Shown: positions 1 to 6,756, numbered from the stretch's first letter. The stretch: 14,956 nt of DNA from Rhodoferax sp. (GCA_023231075.1 JALNWC010000027.1:1-14956), one strand, 5' to 3'. Notes: generated by a model not told the origin, from the sequence alone. A program made the numbers and translations.

Positions 1-1
1 G

Positions 2-214
2 ATTCTGGGCGATGACAAATATGGCGACTTCGAACTCAACAAGGCGCTGGCCGGCGCCGGCGCCCGGCCCGGCCTCAAGCGCATGTTTTTGCACGCCTGG
101 CGTTTGCAGTTCAATCACCCTGCCAGCGGCGAACGCCTGGAAATTCTGGCAGAGTTGCCGCCCGAGCTGGTTCAATTTTCTTCATACCCGGCGCCTGTGC
201 GCCCCGCACCATGA
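2..214 (+). CDS. rluC: RluC, 23S rRNA pseudouridine synthase (C-terminal 70 residues only)
   Basis: This is the C-terminal end of a gene that begins before the window. The frame reads ILGDDKYGDFELNKAL, then GLKRMFLHAWRLQFNHP, and ends in APVRPAP. The GDDKYGD stretch and the LKRMFLHAWRLQFNHP strand are characteristic of the RluA/RluC pseudouridine synthase family. RluC converts three uridines of 23S rRNA to pseudouridine; its catalytic Asp lies upstream and cannot be seen here. The stop codon overlaps the ATG of the next gene (ATGA at 211-214), which suggests translational coupling. RluC is preferred over RluD from the alignment of this C-terminus with remembered RluC sequences; the family is certain, the exact member slightly less so. 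Confidence 0.87.
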   Translation: MLGDDKYGDFELNKALAGAGARPGLKRMFLHAWRLQFNHPASGERLEILAELPPELVQFSSYPAPVRPAP

Positions 215-870
215 CTTCTCGACGTTTTGATCTGATCGCCTTTGACTGGGATGGCACCCTGTTTGACTCCACCGCCACCATTGCCCGCTGCATCCAGGCG
301 GCCGTGCTGGATGTGGGGGGCGAAAAACCCAGCGATGAGGCCGCTTCCTATGTGATTGGCATGGGCCTGATGCAGGCTCTGGCCCATGCGGCACCCGATG
401 TGCCCAAGGAGCGTTACCCCCTGCTCGGTGACCGCTACCGGCACCATTATTTTGCGATCCAGCATGAAATCAGCCTGTTTGAGGGCGTGTTGCCGATGTT
501 GGCCGGGCTCAAGGCACGCGGTCACCTGCTGGCGGTGGCCACCGGTAAAAGCCGCCGCGGGCTCGATGAGGCCCTGGCCAGCGCGATGTTGGCGGGGACC
601 TTCGATGCCTCGCGCACCGCCGACCAGACCGCCGGCAAGCCCGACCCCCTGATGTTGCATGAACTGATGACCGAGTTTGACGTGCCGCCCGAACGCACGC
701 TGATGGTTGGCGACACCACCCACGATCTGCAAATGGCGCTCAATGCCGGCTGCGCCAGTGTCGGCGTGAGCTACGGCGCGCATGAACCCGCGGCTTTTGT
801 GGAACTCAGGCCCCTGGTGGTGGCGCATGATGTGGCGCAACTGCATGACTGGCTGCGCAGCCATGCCTGA
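211..870 (+). CDS. HAD-IA family hydrolase (phosphoglycolate phosphatase-like)
   Basis: A 219-residue haloacid dehalogenase-superfamily phosphatase. Motif I is DWDGTLFDS, with nucleophile Asp12 and acid/base Asp14. Motif II is the Thr111 of VATGKS. Motif III is Lys143 in GKPDP. Motif IV is GDTTHD with Asp168 and Asp172, which bind Mg2+. Residues about 20-90 form a helical cap of the C1 type, as in Gph and pyrophosphatase PpaX. The fold makes it a cytosolic phosphatase of small phosphorylated metabolites; the substrate cannot be read from sequence, and phosphoglycolate is only one option. The ATG lies inside the rluC stop (ATGA overlap), which fixes the start, and the Rieske gene follows after 9 bases. 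The four genes rluC to sppA probably form one operon. Confidence 0.88.
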   Translation: MTSRRFDLIAFDWDGTLFDSTATIARCIQAAVLDVGGEKPSDEAASYVIGMGLMQALAHAAPDVPKERYPLLGDRYRHHYFAIQHEISLFEGVLPMLAGLKARGHLLAVATGKSRRGLDEALASAMLAGTFDASRTADQTAGKPDPLMLHELMTEFDVPPERTLMVGDTTHDLQMALNAGCASVGVSYGAHEPAAFVELRPLVVAHDVAQLHDWLRSHA

Positions 871-879
871 GCGCAGGGC

Positions 880-1242
880 ATGAGCCAGGCTGTTTTTCTG
901 TGTCACGCGCATGCGCTGGCGGACCGCGGTCTGGCCGTGCCATTCGAGGTGCGCCACTTGGGCAAAAACCAGGCTGCCTTTGCGCTGCGTTACCAGGGCC
1001 GGGTGTATGCCTATCTGAACCGTTGCAGCCATGTGCCGATGGAAATGGACTACCAGCGCAACCATTTTTTTGATTTCTCCGGGCATGGGCTGATGTGCGC
1101 CACCCACGGCGCCACCTATGCGCCGCAGACCGGTCAATGCCTCCTGGAGCCTTGTCGCGGTGGTCTGGTGAAAATTGAGCTGTCAGAGGCCGATGGCATG
1201 GTGTACTGGCATACTTCCGATAAATTTCAACTGCGTGTTTAA
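880..1242 (+). CDS. Small Rieske [2Fe-2S] domain protein
   Basis: A 120-residue soluble protein containing one Rieske domain and nothing else. The cluster ligands are clear: Cys49-Ser-His51 and Cys73-Ala-Thr-His76, separated by 21 residues, followed by the typical GATYAPQTGQC turn. There is no signal peptide or membrane segment, so it is probably a cytosolic electron-transfer or ferredoxin-like protein rather than a bc1-type Rieske subunit. Stand-alone Rieske proteins of this size occur as ferredoxin partners of oxygenases or as nitrite-reductase NirD-like subunits, but no oxygenase or reductase is nearby, so its partner is unknown. It sits 9 bases after the HAD gene and 4 bases before the sppA start, consistent with one transcript. 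Domain assignment is firm; function is open. Confidence 0.88.
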   Translation: MSQAVFLCHAHALADRGLAVPFEVRHLGKNQAAFALRYQGRVYAYLNRCSHVPMEMDYQRNHFFDFSGHGLMCATHGATYAPQTGQCLLEPCRGGLVKIELSEADGMVYWHTSDKFQLRV

Positions 1243-1246
1243 TAAT

Positions 1247-2311
1247 ATGAGTATGAACGAACCTGTCACCGACCCCTCCGAGCCTTCGACCGAGGCGCCT
1301 GAACCTGCGCAGGATCAAGCGCCAGAGCAAGCCATGAAAACACCCAAAGCGGCAAACAAAGCGGCAGCCACGGCGATGCAGGATGTCCCGAACTGGGAGC
1401 GCGCCACGCTGGAAAAGCTGGTTTTTGCGAGCTTGCATGAGCAGCGGCTGGCGCGCCGCTGGCGTAGCTTTGTGCGGCTGGCCTGGCTGCTGTTTTTTGT
1501 GACGCTGGGCTGGCTGGCTTTCAGCGAAGGGGTTGGCACGCAAAATGTGACGACGCCCCACACGGCCGTGATCGAGATCAAGGGTGAGATTGCCTCGGAC
1601 GCCGAGGCCAGTGCCGAGATGGTGGTGGCCTCGGCGCGCGCTGCCTTTGAAGATGACGGGGCGCAGGCGGTGGTGTTGCTGATCAATTCGCCCGGTGGCA
1701 GCCCGGTGCAGGCGGGCATCATCAACGACGAGATCAAACGGCTCAAAGAGCTGCACCACAAGCCGGTCTACGCCGTGGTGGAGGAATCGGCGGCTTCGGC
1801 GGCTTACTACATCGCAGTCGCGGCCGACAAGATTTTTGTCGACAAAGCCAGCATTGTGGGCAGTATTGGCGTGCTGATGGACGGTTTTGGCTTTACCGGC
1901 CTGATGGACAAGCTGGGGGTTGAACGGCGGCTCATGACGGCGGGAGAAAACAAGGGTTTTCTGGATCCGTTCAGTCCACAAACCGAGACCCAGCGGGCGT
2001 TTGCCCAGGCCATGCTCGATCAGATCCACCAGCAGTTCATTGCCGTGGTCAAGGAAGGGCGTGGTGACCGTCTGAAGGAAACCCCCGAGACTTTCAGCGG
2101 CTTGTTCTGGAGCGGACAGCAGGCCGTGGAGATCGGTTTGGCCGACCAGCTGGGCAGTCTGGATTTTGTGGCGCGTGAGGTGGTCAAGGCCGAAGAAATC
2201 ATTGACTACACGCGTCGCGACAACGTGGCCGAGCGGCTGGTCAAGCGCTTTGGCGTGGCCATGGGCGCGGGAGCGATGTCGGCACTCGGAGCCAGTGCGG
2301 CCCTGCGTTGA
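1247..2311 (+). CDS. sppA: S49 family peptidase (SppA-type signal peptide peptidase)
   Basis: A 354-residue membrane-anchored serine protease expected to degrade cleaved signal peptides and other membrane-embedded peptides. Residues 1-75 are Ala/Pro/acidic rich and probably cytoplasmic. A transmembrane helix covers about 76-93 (FVRLAWLLFFVTLGWLAF), and the protease domain faces the periplasm. The oxyanion segment is LLINSPGGSP near 144-153, the nucleophile is Ser184 in AASAAYYIA, and the general base is Lys236 in GENKGFLDPF. The single-domain length fits the short bacterial SppA form rather than the double-length E. coli enzyme. The nucleophile motif has SAA where SGG is usual. I chose ATG 1247 (or ATG 1253) because an in-frame start at 1175 would overlap the Rieske gene by 68 bases. 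No Shine-Dalgarno is evident, so coupling to the upstream gene is likely. Confidence 0.9.
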   Translation: MSMNEPVTDPSEPSTEAPEPAQDQAPEQAMKTPKAANKAAATAMQDVPNWERATLEKLVFASLHEQRLARRWRSFVRLAWLLFFVTLGWLAFSEGVGTQNVTTPHTAVIEIKGEIASDAEASAEMVVASARAAFEDDGAQAVVLLINSPGGSPVQAGIINDEIKRLKELHHKPVYAVVEESAASAAYYIAVAADKIFVDKASIVGSIGVLMDGFGFTGLMDKLGVERRLMTAGENKGFLDPFSPQTETQRAFAQAMLDQIHQQFIAVVKEGRGDRLKETPETFSGLFWSGQQAVEIGLADQLGSLDFVAREVVKAEEIIDYTRRDNVAERLVKRFGVAMGAGAMSALGASAALR

Positions 2312-2332
2312 GTCTGACGACGGGTTTCCTGA

Positions 2333-3088
2333 TCAGCGGCCGATGGCAAACACGGCTGGCGTCGCGTTGTTCAACGTCGCTGCTTTGTGCTTCCAGTTCT
2401 TGATGCTGTCGCTGGCAAGGCGGGCGCTCTCCAGCGTCAGCCCGCTGCTGATGGCCAGCCGGGTGTTGTGCTGCAGCGTCTGCAGCAGGGCCTGAAACAT
2501 GGCCAGGTTGCGGTAGGGCGTTTCAATGAAGAGCTGGGTTTGGCCGCTTTTGAGCGCCAGCGCTTCGAGCTCGCGCAAGCGCTGCACACGCTCCTGCGGG
2601 TCTTGCGGCAAGTAGCCGACAAAGGCAAAATTTTGGCCATTGAGGCCACTGGCGGCCAGCGCCAGCAGCAGCGACACCGGTCCCACCAGCGGCACCACCG
2701 TGATGCCCAGATCATGGGCGGCGCGCACCACCGACGAGCCGGGGTCGGCCACGGCGGGCATGCCGGCCTCGCTGACCAGGCCCATGTTGTGACCCTCAAG
2801 CGCGGGCTGCAGCAGCGCACGGGCATCGAAGTTGCCGTTGTGGTCGCCTTTTTTGTGCACTTCGCGTGGCAGTTCCACCAGCGACAGGGCCTGGATGGGC
2901 TGGCACAGCGGCGTGATCTCGTTGACGCGCTTGAGGTAGGCGCGCACCGACTTGGCGTTTTCACACACCCAGTGCGTCAGACCGGCCGCCACCGTGAGGG
3001 TGCCCAAGGGCAGGGTGTCGCGCAAATCAGCGCTTTGGGCGCAGCCAAAGTCCAGCGGCGCGGGCACCAGGTAGAGCCGGCCTTTCAT
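2333..3088 (-). CDS. SAM-dependent methyltransferase, RsmI-like paralogue (tetrapyrrole methylase fold)
   Basis: A 251-residue protein of the TP-methylase fold. Visible motifs are RLYLVPAPL at the N-terminus, LVSEAGMPAVADPG at 104-117, and LVGPVSLLLALAASGLNGQNFAFVGYLP at 134-161 (given as landmarks: LVGPVS, ASGLNGQ, FVGYLP). These match the layout of RsmI, which 2'-O-methylates C1402 of 16S rRNA. However, RsmI normally has SDAGTP and an AEDTR motif near residue 40, whereas this protein has SEAGMP and VCENAK. It is therefore better described as the separate paralogous subfamily also known from Bacteroidetes, with unknown substrate. Its ATG overlaps the maf stop (ATGA on the minus strand), so the two are co-translated. 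It converges on sppA with a 21-base gap and no obvious terminator. Confidence 0.82.
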   Translation of the reverse strand: MKGRLYLVPAPLDFGCAQSADLRDTLPLGTLTVAAGLTHWVCENAKSVRAYLKRVNEITPLCQPIQALSLVELPREVHKKGDHNGNFDARALLQPALEGHNMGLVSEAGMPAVADPGSSVVRAAHDLGITVVPLVGPVSLLLALAASGLNGQNFAFVGYLPQDPQERVQRLRELEALALKSGQTQLFIETPYRNLAMFQALLQTLQHNTRLAISSGLTLESARLASDSIKNWKHKAATLNNATPAVFAIGR

Positions 3089-3678
3089 AACACCGCAAGC
3101 CCGGCGGCTTCCAGCAGGTGGCAGGTGCGAATCAGCGGCAAGCCGACCAGGGCAGTCGGGTCGTCGTTGTCAATGCGCGCCAGCAAGGCAATGCCAAGCC
3201 CTTCGCTTTTGGCGCTGCCGGCGCAGTCGTAGGGTTGCTCTGCCAGCAAGTAGTGCTCGATTTGGTCGTCGGTCAAGTTCCTGAATTGAACGCTCACCGC
3301 TGCGAGCTCGGTTTGGGCGAAGCCGGTGGCTTGGCACACCACCGCGACGGCGGTTTGAAAGATGACGGTCTGTCCGCGCATGCGCCGCAATTGCGCCACG
3401 GCGCGCGCATGGGTTCCGGGCTTGCCCAGGGCTTCGCCATCGAGCTCAGCCACCTGATCGGAGCCGATGACCAGGCATTCAGGATGCTGCGTGGCCACGG
3501 CTTGGGCCTTGGCCAGGGCCAGTCGGCGGGCCAGGGGCTCGGGGCCCTCATCGGGCAGCGCGGCCTCGTCCACCTGCGAGGCGATCACGGTAAACGGCAG
3601 CCGCAGTCGTTCGAGCAACTGGCGGCGGTAAACAGAGGTGGATGCCAGAATGATCTGGCGTGAAGAAGGTTCAGTCAT
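3085..3678 (-). CDS. yceF: Maf-like nucleoside triphosphate pyrophosphatase, YceF type (7-methyl-GTP)
   Basis: A 197-residue Maf/HAM1-fold pyrophosphatase. The N-terminal signature ILASTSVYRRQLLERL (residues 10-25) and the catalytic-type Asp74 in IGSDQVAELDG are clear. The C-terminal segment SAKSEGLGIALLARI followed by DPTALVGLPL is typical of the YceF branch (m7GTP hydrolysis) rather than YhdE (dTTP/UTP). It is a cytosolic house-cleaning enzyme for modified nucleotides. The family places yceF next to yceD-rpmF-plsX-fab in E. coli; here too it is adjacent but divergently transcribed. Its start codon lies 25 bases from the proposed DUF177 start on the other strand, so the two genes share one compact promoter region. 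The downstream methyltransferase overlaps its stop by four bases. Confidence 0.9.
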   Translation of the reverse strand: MTEPSSRQIILASTSVYRRQLLERLRLPFTVIASQVDEAALPDEGPEPLARRLALAKAQAVATQHPECLVIGSDQVAELDGEALGKPGTHARAVAQLRRMRGQTVIFQTAVAVVCQATGFAQTELAAVSVQFRNLTDDQIEHYLLAEQPYDCAGSAKSEGLGIALLARIDNDDPTALVGLPLIRTCHLLEAAGLAVL

Positions 3679-3689
3679 GCCCCGATTCT

Positions 3690-3718
3690 CTTACACTGCG
3701 GTCATGACGACCTACCAA
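3690..3718. promoter_or_regulatory. Possible overlapping divergent promoters for yceF and yceD
   Basis: On the minus strand TTGGTA (3713-3718) and TGTAAG (3690-3695) are separated by 17 bases and would start transcription just upstream of yceF. On the plus strand TACACT (3692-3697) is a -10-like box whose start point would fall at about 3704, exactly at the chosen yceD ATG, and it has no good -35. Each match is only about four of six consensus bases, so this is tentative. The region also contains the palindrome TCATGA at 3702-3707. Confidence 0.3.
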
Positions 3719-4249
3719 CGCCCTCCCAAACTTGATGTCAAACATGCCGCACAAGCATCGCAGCAACTTTCCGGTCAGGACGTGCTGGCCCATTACGAGC
3801 GTCTGATGGAAGAAACGCAGGGTCTTGGCGGGCAAAACGCGGTGAACTGGACGGCGCGGGGTGCGCTTCAGCCCGACGCCAAAGGTCAGCCGCAGCCCTG
3901 GTTATTTTTAAATGTCAGCACCAGTTTGCCCCTGACTTGTCAGCGTTGCCTGGGGCCGGTGGATGTGCCGGTGCAGATCGAGCGGGCTTTCCGATTCGTT
4001 GAAACCGAAGCCCAGGCCGAACAGGAAGACGACGAATCCCCCGAAGACTTGCTGGTGCTGAGCCGGGAGTTTGACCTGGCGGCGCTGATCGAAGACGAGG
4101 TGCTGATGGATTTGCCGGTGGTGCCGCGCCACGACACCTGTCCCTTGCCCGTCAAGCTGGCGGCCGTGGATGTTGATTTTGAAGAGGCCTTGCCCAAGCC
4201 GAGCCCGTTTGCGGTGCTGGCCGGACTGAAAGTTGCCGACAAGCGATGA
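3704..4249 (+). CDS. yceD: DUF177 / YceD family protein (ribosome-related, upstream of L32)
   Basis: A 181-residue acidic protein of the DUF177 (YceD) family. Visible features are LPLTCQRCLGPVDVPV with Cys79 and Cys82, an acidic run around 107-115, and LIEDEVLMDLPVVPRH with a following Cys, matching the family's conserved C-terminal block. The family is almost always encoded directly before rpmF, as here, and is implicated in 23S rRNA accumulation or ribosome assembly; the biochemical role is not settled. Start choice is uncertain: ATG 3704 gives the conserved N-terminus (MTTYQRPPKLDVK), while in-frame ATGs at 3677 and 3638 overlap the oppositely oriented yceF gene. Neither 3704 nor 3677 has a convincing ribosome-binding site, so a leaderless message is possible. 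Confidence 0.86.
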   Translation: MTTYQRPPKLDVKHAAQASQQLSGQDVLAHYERLMEETQGLGGQNAVNWTARGALQPDAKGQPQPWLFLNVSTSLPLTCQRCLGPVDVPVQIERAFRFVETEAQAEQEDDESPEDLLVLSREFDLAALIEDEVLMDLPVVPRHDTCPLPVKLAAVDVDFEEALPKPSPFAVLAGLKVADKR

Positions 4250-4251
4250 TG

Positions 4252-4280
4252 TTTTCAAATTCGTAGCCTTGGGTTATACT
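4252..4280 (+). promoter_or_regulatory. Candidate sigma-70-type promoter of rpmF
   Basis: TTTTCA (4252-4257) and TATACT (4275-4280) are spaced by exactly 17 bases and follow the yceD stop directly. The -10 box matches five of six consensus bases. Transcription would start near 4287 and give a leader of about 80 bases before rpmF, which suits an extra promoter for an abundant ribosomal protein inside the yceD-rpmF pair. Confidence 0.55.
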
Positions 4281-4291
4281 CTACAGCTTTT

Positions 4292-4345
4292 GCGCATGAC
4301 GACGTGCGCTTTTTAACAATCCCAATGGGCTGCCACTTCGGCGGC
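4292..4345 (+). promoter_or_regulatory. rpmF leader with two hairpins, the first followed by a T tract
   Basis: Downstream of the candidate promoter, GCGCA (4292-4296) pairs with TGCGC (4305-4309) over an 8-base loop and is followed at once by TTTTT (4310-4314). A second hairpin pairs GCTGCC (4329-4334) with GGCGGC (4340-4345) over a 5-base loop with one G-T wobble. The first resembles a weak intrinsic terminator, so the leader could attenuate L32 expression. The stems are short and this is inference. Confidence 0.35.
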
Positions 4346-4367
4346 CGATAGCTTTAAGGAGCGGAAC

Positions 4368-4550
4368 ATGGCCGTCCAACAAAACAAAAAGTCCCCTTCC
4401 AAGCGCGGTATGCACCGTTCGCATAACGCTTTGGTCGTGCCCGGTATCGCCGTGGAAGCCACCACGGGCGAAACCCACTTGCGTCACCACATCAGCCCCA
4501 ATGGTTTTTACCGTGGCCGTCAGGTGATCAAGAGCAAGACTGAAGCCTGA
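4368..4550 (+). CDS. rpmF: 50S ribosomal protein L32
   Basis: A 60-residue basic protein beginning MAVQQNKKSPSKRGMHRSHNAL, the standard L32 N-terminus, with ETHLRHHISPNGFYRGRQV further on. It is the zinc-free type, with no CxxC pairs. Length matches the family (about 57-60). The start is fixed by the strong Shine-Dalgarno TAAGGAG at 4355-4361 just before ATG 4368. It has its own candidate promoter and leader upstream and a strong terminator downstream, so it can be expressed independently of both yceD and plsX even though the yceD-rpmF-plsX order is conserved. L32 is a structural component of the large ribosomal subunit in the cytosol. Confidence 0.97.
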   Translation: MAVQQNKKSPSKRGMHRSHNALVVPGIAVEATTGETHLRHHISPNGFYRGRQVIKSKTEA

Positions 4551-4565
4551 TTTTTTCCGGCACCC

Positions 4566-4611
4566 AAGGCCCGGGGCTACCAAACGTGTAGCCCCGGGCC
4601 TTTGCTTTTTT
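4566..4611 (+). terminator. Strong intrinsic terminator after rpmF
   Basis: A perfect 15-base-pair stem pairs 4566-4580 (starting AAGGCCCGGGG) with 4588-4602 (ending CCCCGGGCCTT) around a 7-base loop, followed by TGCTTTTTT. This is the strongest terminator in the window. It separates rpmF from plsX, genes that are partly cotranscribed in E. coli. A weak promoter candidate for plsX follows it (TTGAGT at 4610-4615, TGTCAT at 4633-4638, 17-base spacer). Confidence 0.9.
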
Positions 4612-4665
4612 GAGTCTGATGCCTGTTGGACTTGTCATTGACGTTTGTTGGGCGACCTGTTATTC

Positions 4666-5691
4666 ATGATCACTATTGCCGTTGACTGCATGGGGGGCGA
4701 CCATGGTCCAGGGGTCACCCTGCCGGCGTGTACCCGCTTTCTGGACCAGCACCCTGATGTGCAGTTGATCCTGGTCGGGTTGCCGCAAAGCATGGCGGGC
4801 TTTGCCCATGCGCGGGCCACCGTGGTGCTGGCCAGCGAAGTGGTCACCATGGACGATCCGCTGGAGGTCGCGCTGCGGCGCAAAAAAGACTCGTCGATGC
4901 GCGTGGCCATCATGCAGGTCAAGGAGGGTGCGGCCCAGGCGGCGGTATCTGCGGGCAATACCGGTGCTTTGATGGCTATTTCACGCTATCTTCTGAAAAC
5001 CCTGGAGGGTATTGACCGACCCGCCATTGCCGGGCAAATTCCCAATGCCAAAGGCGCTGCCACCACCGTGCTCGACATGGGTGCCAATGTGGATTGCACG
5101 GCGGAGCACTTGTTGCAGTTTGCCGTGATGGGGTCGGCGCTGGTGTCGGTGCTCAGCGGTGAAGACAACCCAAGCGTTGGCCTGCTCAATATCGGCGAAG
5201 AAGCCATCAAGGGCAATGAAGTCATCAAGAAGGCCGGTGAGTTGCTGCGCGCTGCCGGCAAGGCGGGTGACCTGAATTTTTATGGCAATGTCGAAGGCAA
5301 TGACATTTTCAAGGGCACGGCCGACATCGTGGTCTGTGACGGTTTTGTCGGCAATGTGGCGCTCAAGGCCAGCGAAGGCCTGGCGGGCATGATCGTGGAC
5401 TTTCTCAGAAGAGAGTTTTCGCGCAACCTGTTCACCAGATTGGCGGCGCTGACCGCCTACCCGGTGATTTCCGCGCTCAAGAAACGCATGGACCATCGGC
5501 GCTACAACGGCGGGGCCCTGTTGGGCTTGCGTGGCCTGGTGTTCAAGAGCCATGGTTCAGCCGACCAGATGGCTTTTGGTTACGCCCTGACGCGGGCGTA
5601 TGATGCAGCCCGCAATAATTTATTAGATCGTGTTCGGGTTCGAATTGCCCATGCCGCGCCGCTGTTGGCGAGTGATGACGTGCCAATTTGA
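4666..5691 (+). CDS. plsX: PlsX, phosphate acyltransferase
   Basis: A 341-residue enzyme that converts acyl-ACP and phosphate to acyl-phosphate, the donor for PlsY in phosphatidic acid synthesis; it acts peripherally at the membrane. The N-terminus MITIAVDCMGGDHGP is the family signature, and AVSAGNTGALMA, LDMGANVDCT, LLNIGEEAIKGN and VVCDGFVGNVALK follow in the expected order. Length is normal. I chose ATG 4666 because it gives the conserved first strand; a TTG at 4645 would add seven unconserved residues. No Shine-Dalgarno is visible. It heads the plsX-fabH-fabD-fabG-acpP-fabF cluster and lies about 55 bases after the rpmF terminator. Confidence 0.96.
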   Translation: MITIAVDCMGGDHGPGVTLPACTRFLDQHPDVQLILVGLPQSMAGFAHARATVVLASEVVTMDDPLEVALRRKKDSSMRVAIMQVKEGAAQAAVSAGNTGALMAISRYLLKTLEGIDRPAIAGQIPNAKGAATTVLDMGANVDCTAEHLLQFAVMGSALVSVLSGEDNPSVGLLNIGEEAIKGNEVIKKAGELLRAAGKAGDLNFYGNVEGNDIFKGTADIVVCDGFVGNVALKASEGLAGMIVDFLRREFSRNLFTRLAALTAYPVISALKKRMDHRRYNGGALLGLRGLVFKSHGSADQMAFGYALTRAYDAARNNLLDRVRVRIAHAAPLLASDDVPI

Positions 5692-5720
5692 TCGCAGACG
5701 ACTTTTCCTCCGTTTGATTC

Positions 5721-6698
5721 ATGAAAACATACTCTCGTATTACCGGTACCGGCAGCTATTTGCCGCCGCGGCGTCTCACCAACGCGGACCTGGTCGCTGA
5801 ACTGGCGACCCAGGGTGTCGAGTCCAGCGATGACTGGATCGTTGAACGCACCGGCATCCGCGCCCGGCATTTCGCCGATGCGGATGTGGCCAGCAGTGAC
5901 CTGGCCTTGCTGGCGGCGCGCCAGGCGCTGCAGGCAGCGGGTGTGGAAGCCGGGGACATTGACCTGATCATTGTGGCCACGTCGACGCCCGATATGGTGT
6001 TTCCGTCCACAGCCTGCATTTTGCAAGGCAAGCTGGGTGTCAAGGGCGGTGCGGCCTTTGATGTGCAGGCGGTTTGCAGCGGCTTCATCTATGCCCTGAC
6101 CATCGCCGATTCCCTGATCAAGTCGGGTACCGCGACCAAGGCGCTGGTGATCGGCTCCGAGGTGTTTTCGCGCATCCTGGACTTCAAGGACCGCACCACC
6201 TGCGTGTTGTTCGGCGATGGCGCCGGTGCCGTGGTGCTGGAAGCATCGCCGGAGCCCGGGATTTTGGCCACCGACATCCACGCCGATGGCAGCCATACCA
6301 AAATCCTGTGTGTGCCCGGCCATGTCAGCGGCGGCAGCGTTCTGGGTGACCCGATGCTGCGCATGGACGGCCAGGCCGTCTTCAAACTCGCGGTCGGGGT
6401 GCTCCAAGAGTCGGCACGCGCCGTCCTGACCAAAGCGGGCAAGACCGATGCCGACATTGACTGGCTGATTCCGCACCAGGCCAACATCCGCATCATGCAA
6501 AGCACGGCGCGCAAGCTTAAATTGCCGATGGACAAGGTGGTGGTCACGGTGGACCAGCACGGCAATACCTCGGCGGCTTCGATCCCGTTGGCGCTCGACA
6601 CCGCGGTACGCAGTGGCCAGGTCAAGCCCGGGCAAACCTTGCTGCTTGAAGCCGTGGGGGGTGGTTTTACCTGGGGTGCGGTGCTGCTGAAGCTGTGA
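5721..6698 (+). CDS. fabH: FabH, beta-ketoacyl-ACP synthase III
   Basis: A 325-residue type III ketosynthase that starts fatty acid synthesis by condensing acetyl-CoA with malonyl-ACP. The catalytic triad is visible: Cys119 in VQAVCSGF, His252 in IPHQANIRIM, and Asn282 in QHGNTSAAS. Additional family marks are WIVERTGIRARH near 39-50 and GDGAGAVVL near 166-173. Length fits the family. It lies 29 bases after plsX; the gap contains a pyrimidine-rich CTTTTCCTCC and no Shine-Dalgarno, so the start at ATG 5721 rests on the conserved N-terminus (YSRITGTGSYLPPR). Part of the fab operon, cytosolic. Confidence 0.97.
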   Translation: MKTYSRITGTGSYLPPRRLTNADLVAELATQGVESSDDWIVERTGIRARHFADADVASSDLALLAARQALQAAGVEAGDIDLIIVATSTPDMVFPSTACILQGKLGVKGGAAFDVQAVCSGFIYALTIADSLIKSGTATKALVIGSEVFSRILDFKDRTTCVLFGDGAGAVVLEASPEPGILATDIHADGSHTKILCVPGHVSGGSVLGDPMLRMDGQAVFKLAVGVLQESARAVLTKAGKTDADIDWLIPHQANIRIMQSTARKLKLPMDKVVVTVDQHGNTSAASIPLALDTAVRSGQVKPGQTLLLEAVGGGFTWGAVLLKL

Positions 6699-6756
6699 GC
6701 GACCCCGTTTGCTTGTTCCGGGATCAAGTCGTTTTCCTCATCTCTATCTGACAAAT

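Noticed and set aside
172..2029. Long minus-strand reading frames of 321 and 407 codons opposite the HAD, Rieske and sppA genes
   Set aside because: They lie antisense to three genes with intact catalytic motifs; their translations are rich in His/Arg/Gly/Gln and show no family signature, as expected of antisense frames in GC-rich DNA.
2387..3663. Plus-strand frames of 281 and 181 codons opposite the methyltransferase and yceF genes
   Set aside because: The minus-strand products match known families along their full length, while these have low-complexity Gln/Gly/His composition and no motif.
4638..4666. Promoter TTGACG, 17-base spacer, TATTCA upstream of plsX
   Set aside because: Spacing is ideal, but the -10 box overlaps the plsX ATG, so transcripts would start inside the gene and lose the conserved N-terminal strand.
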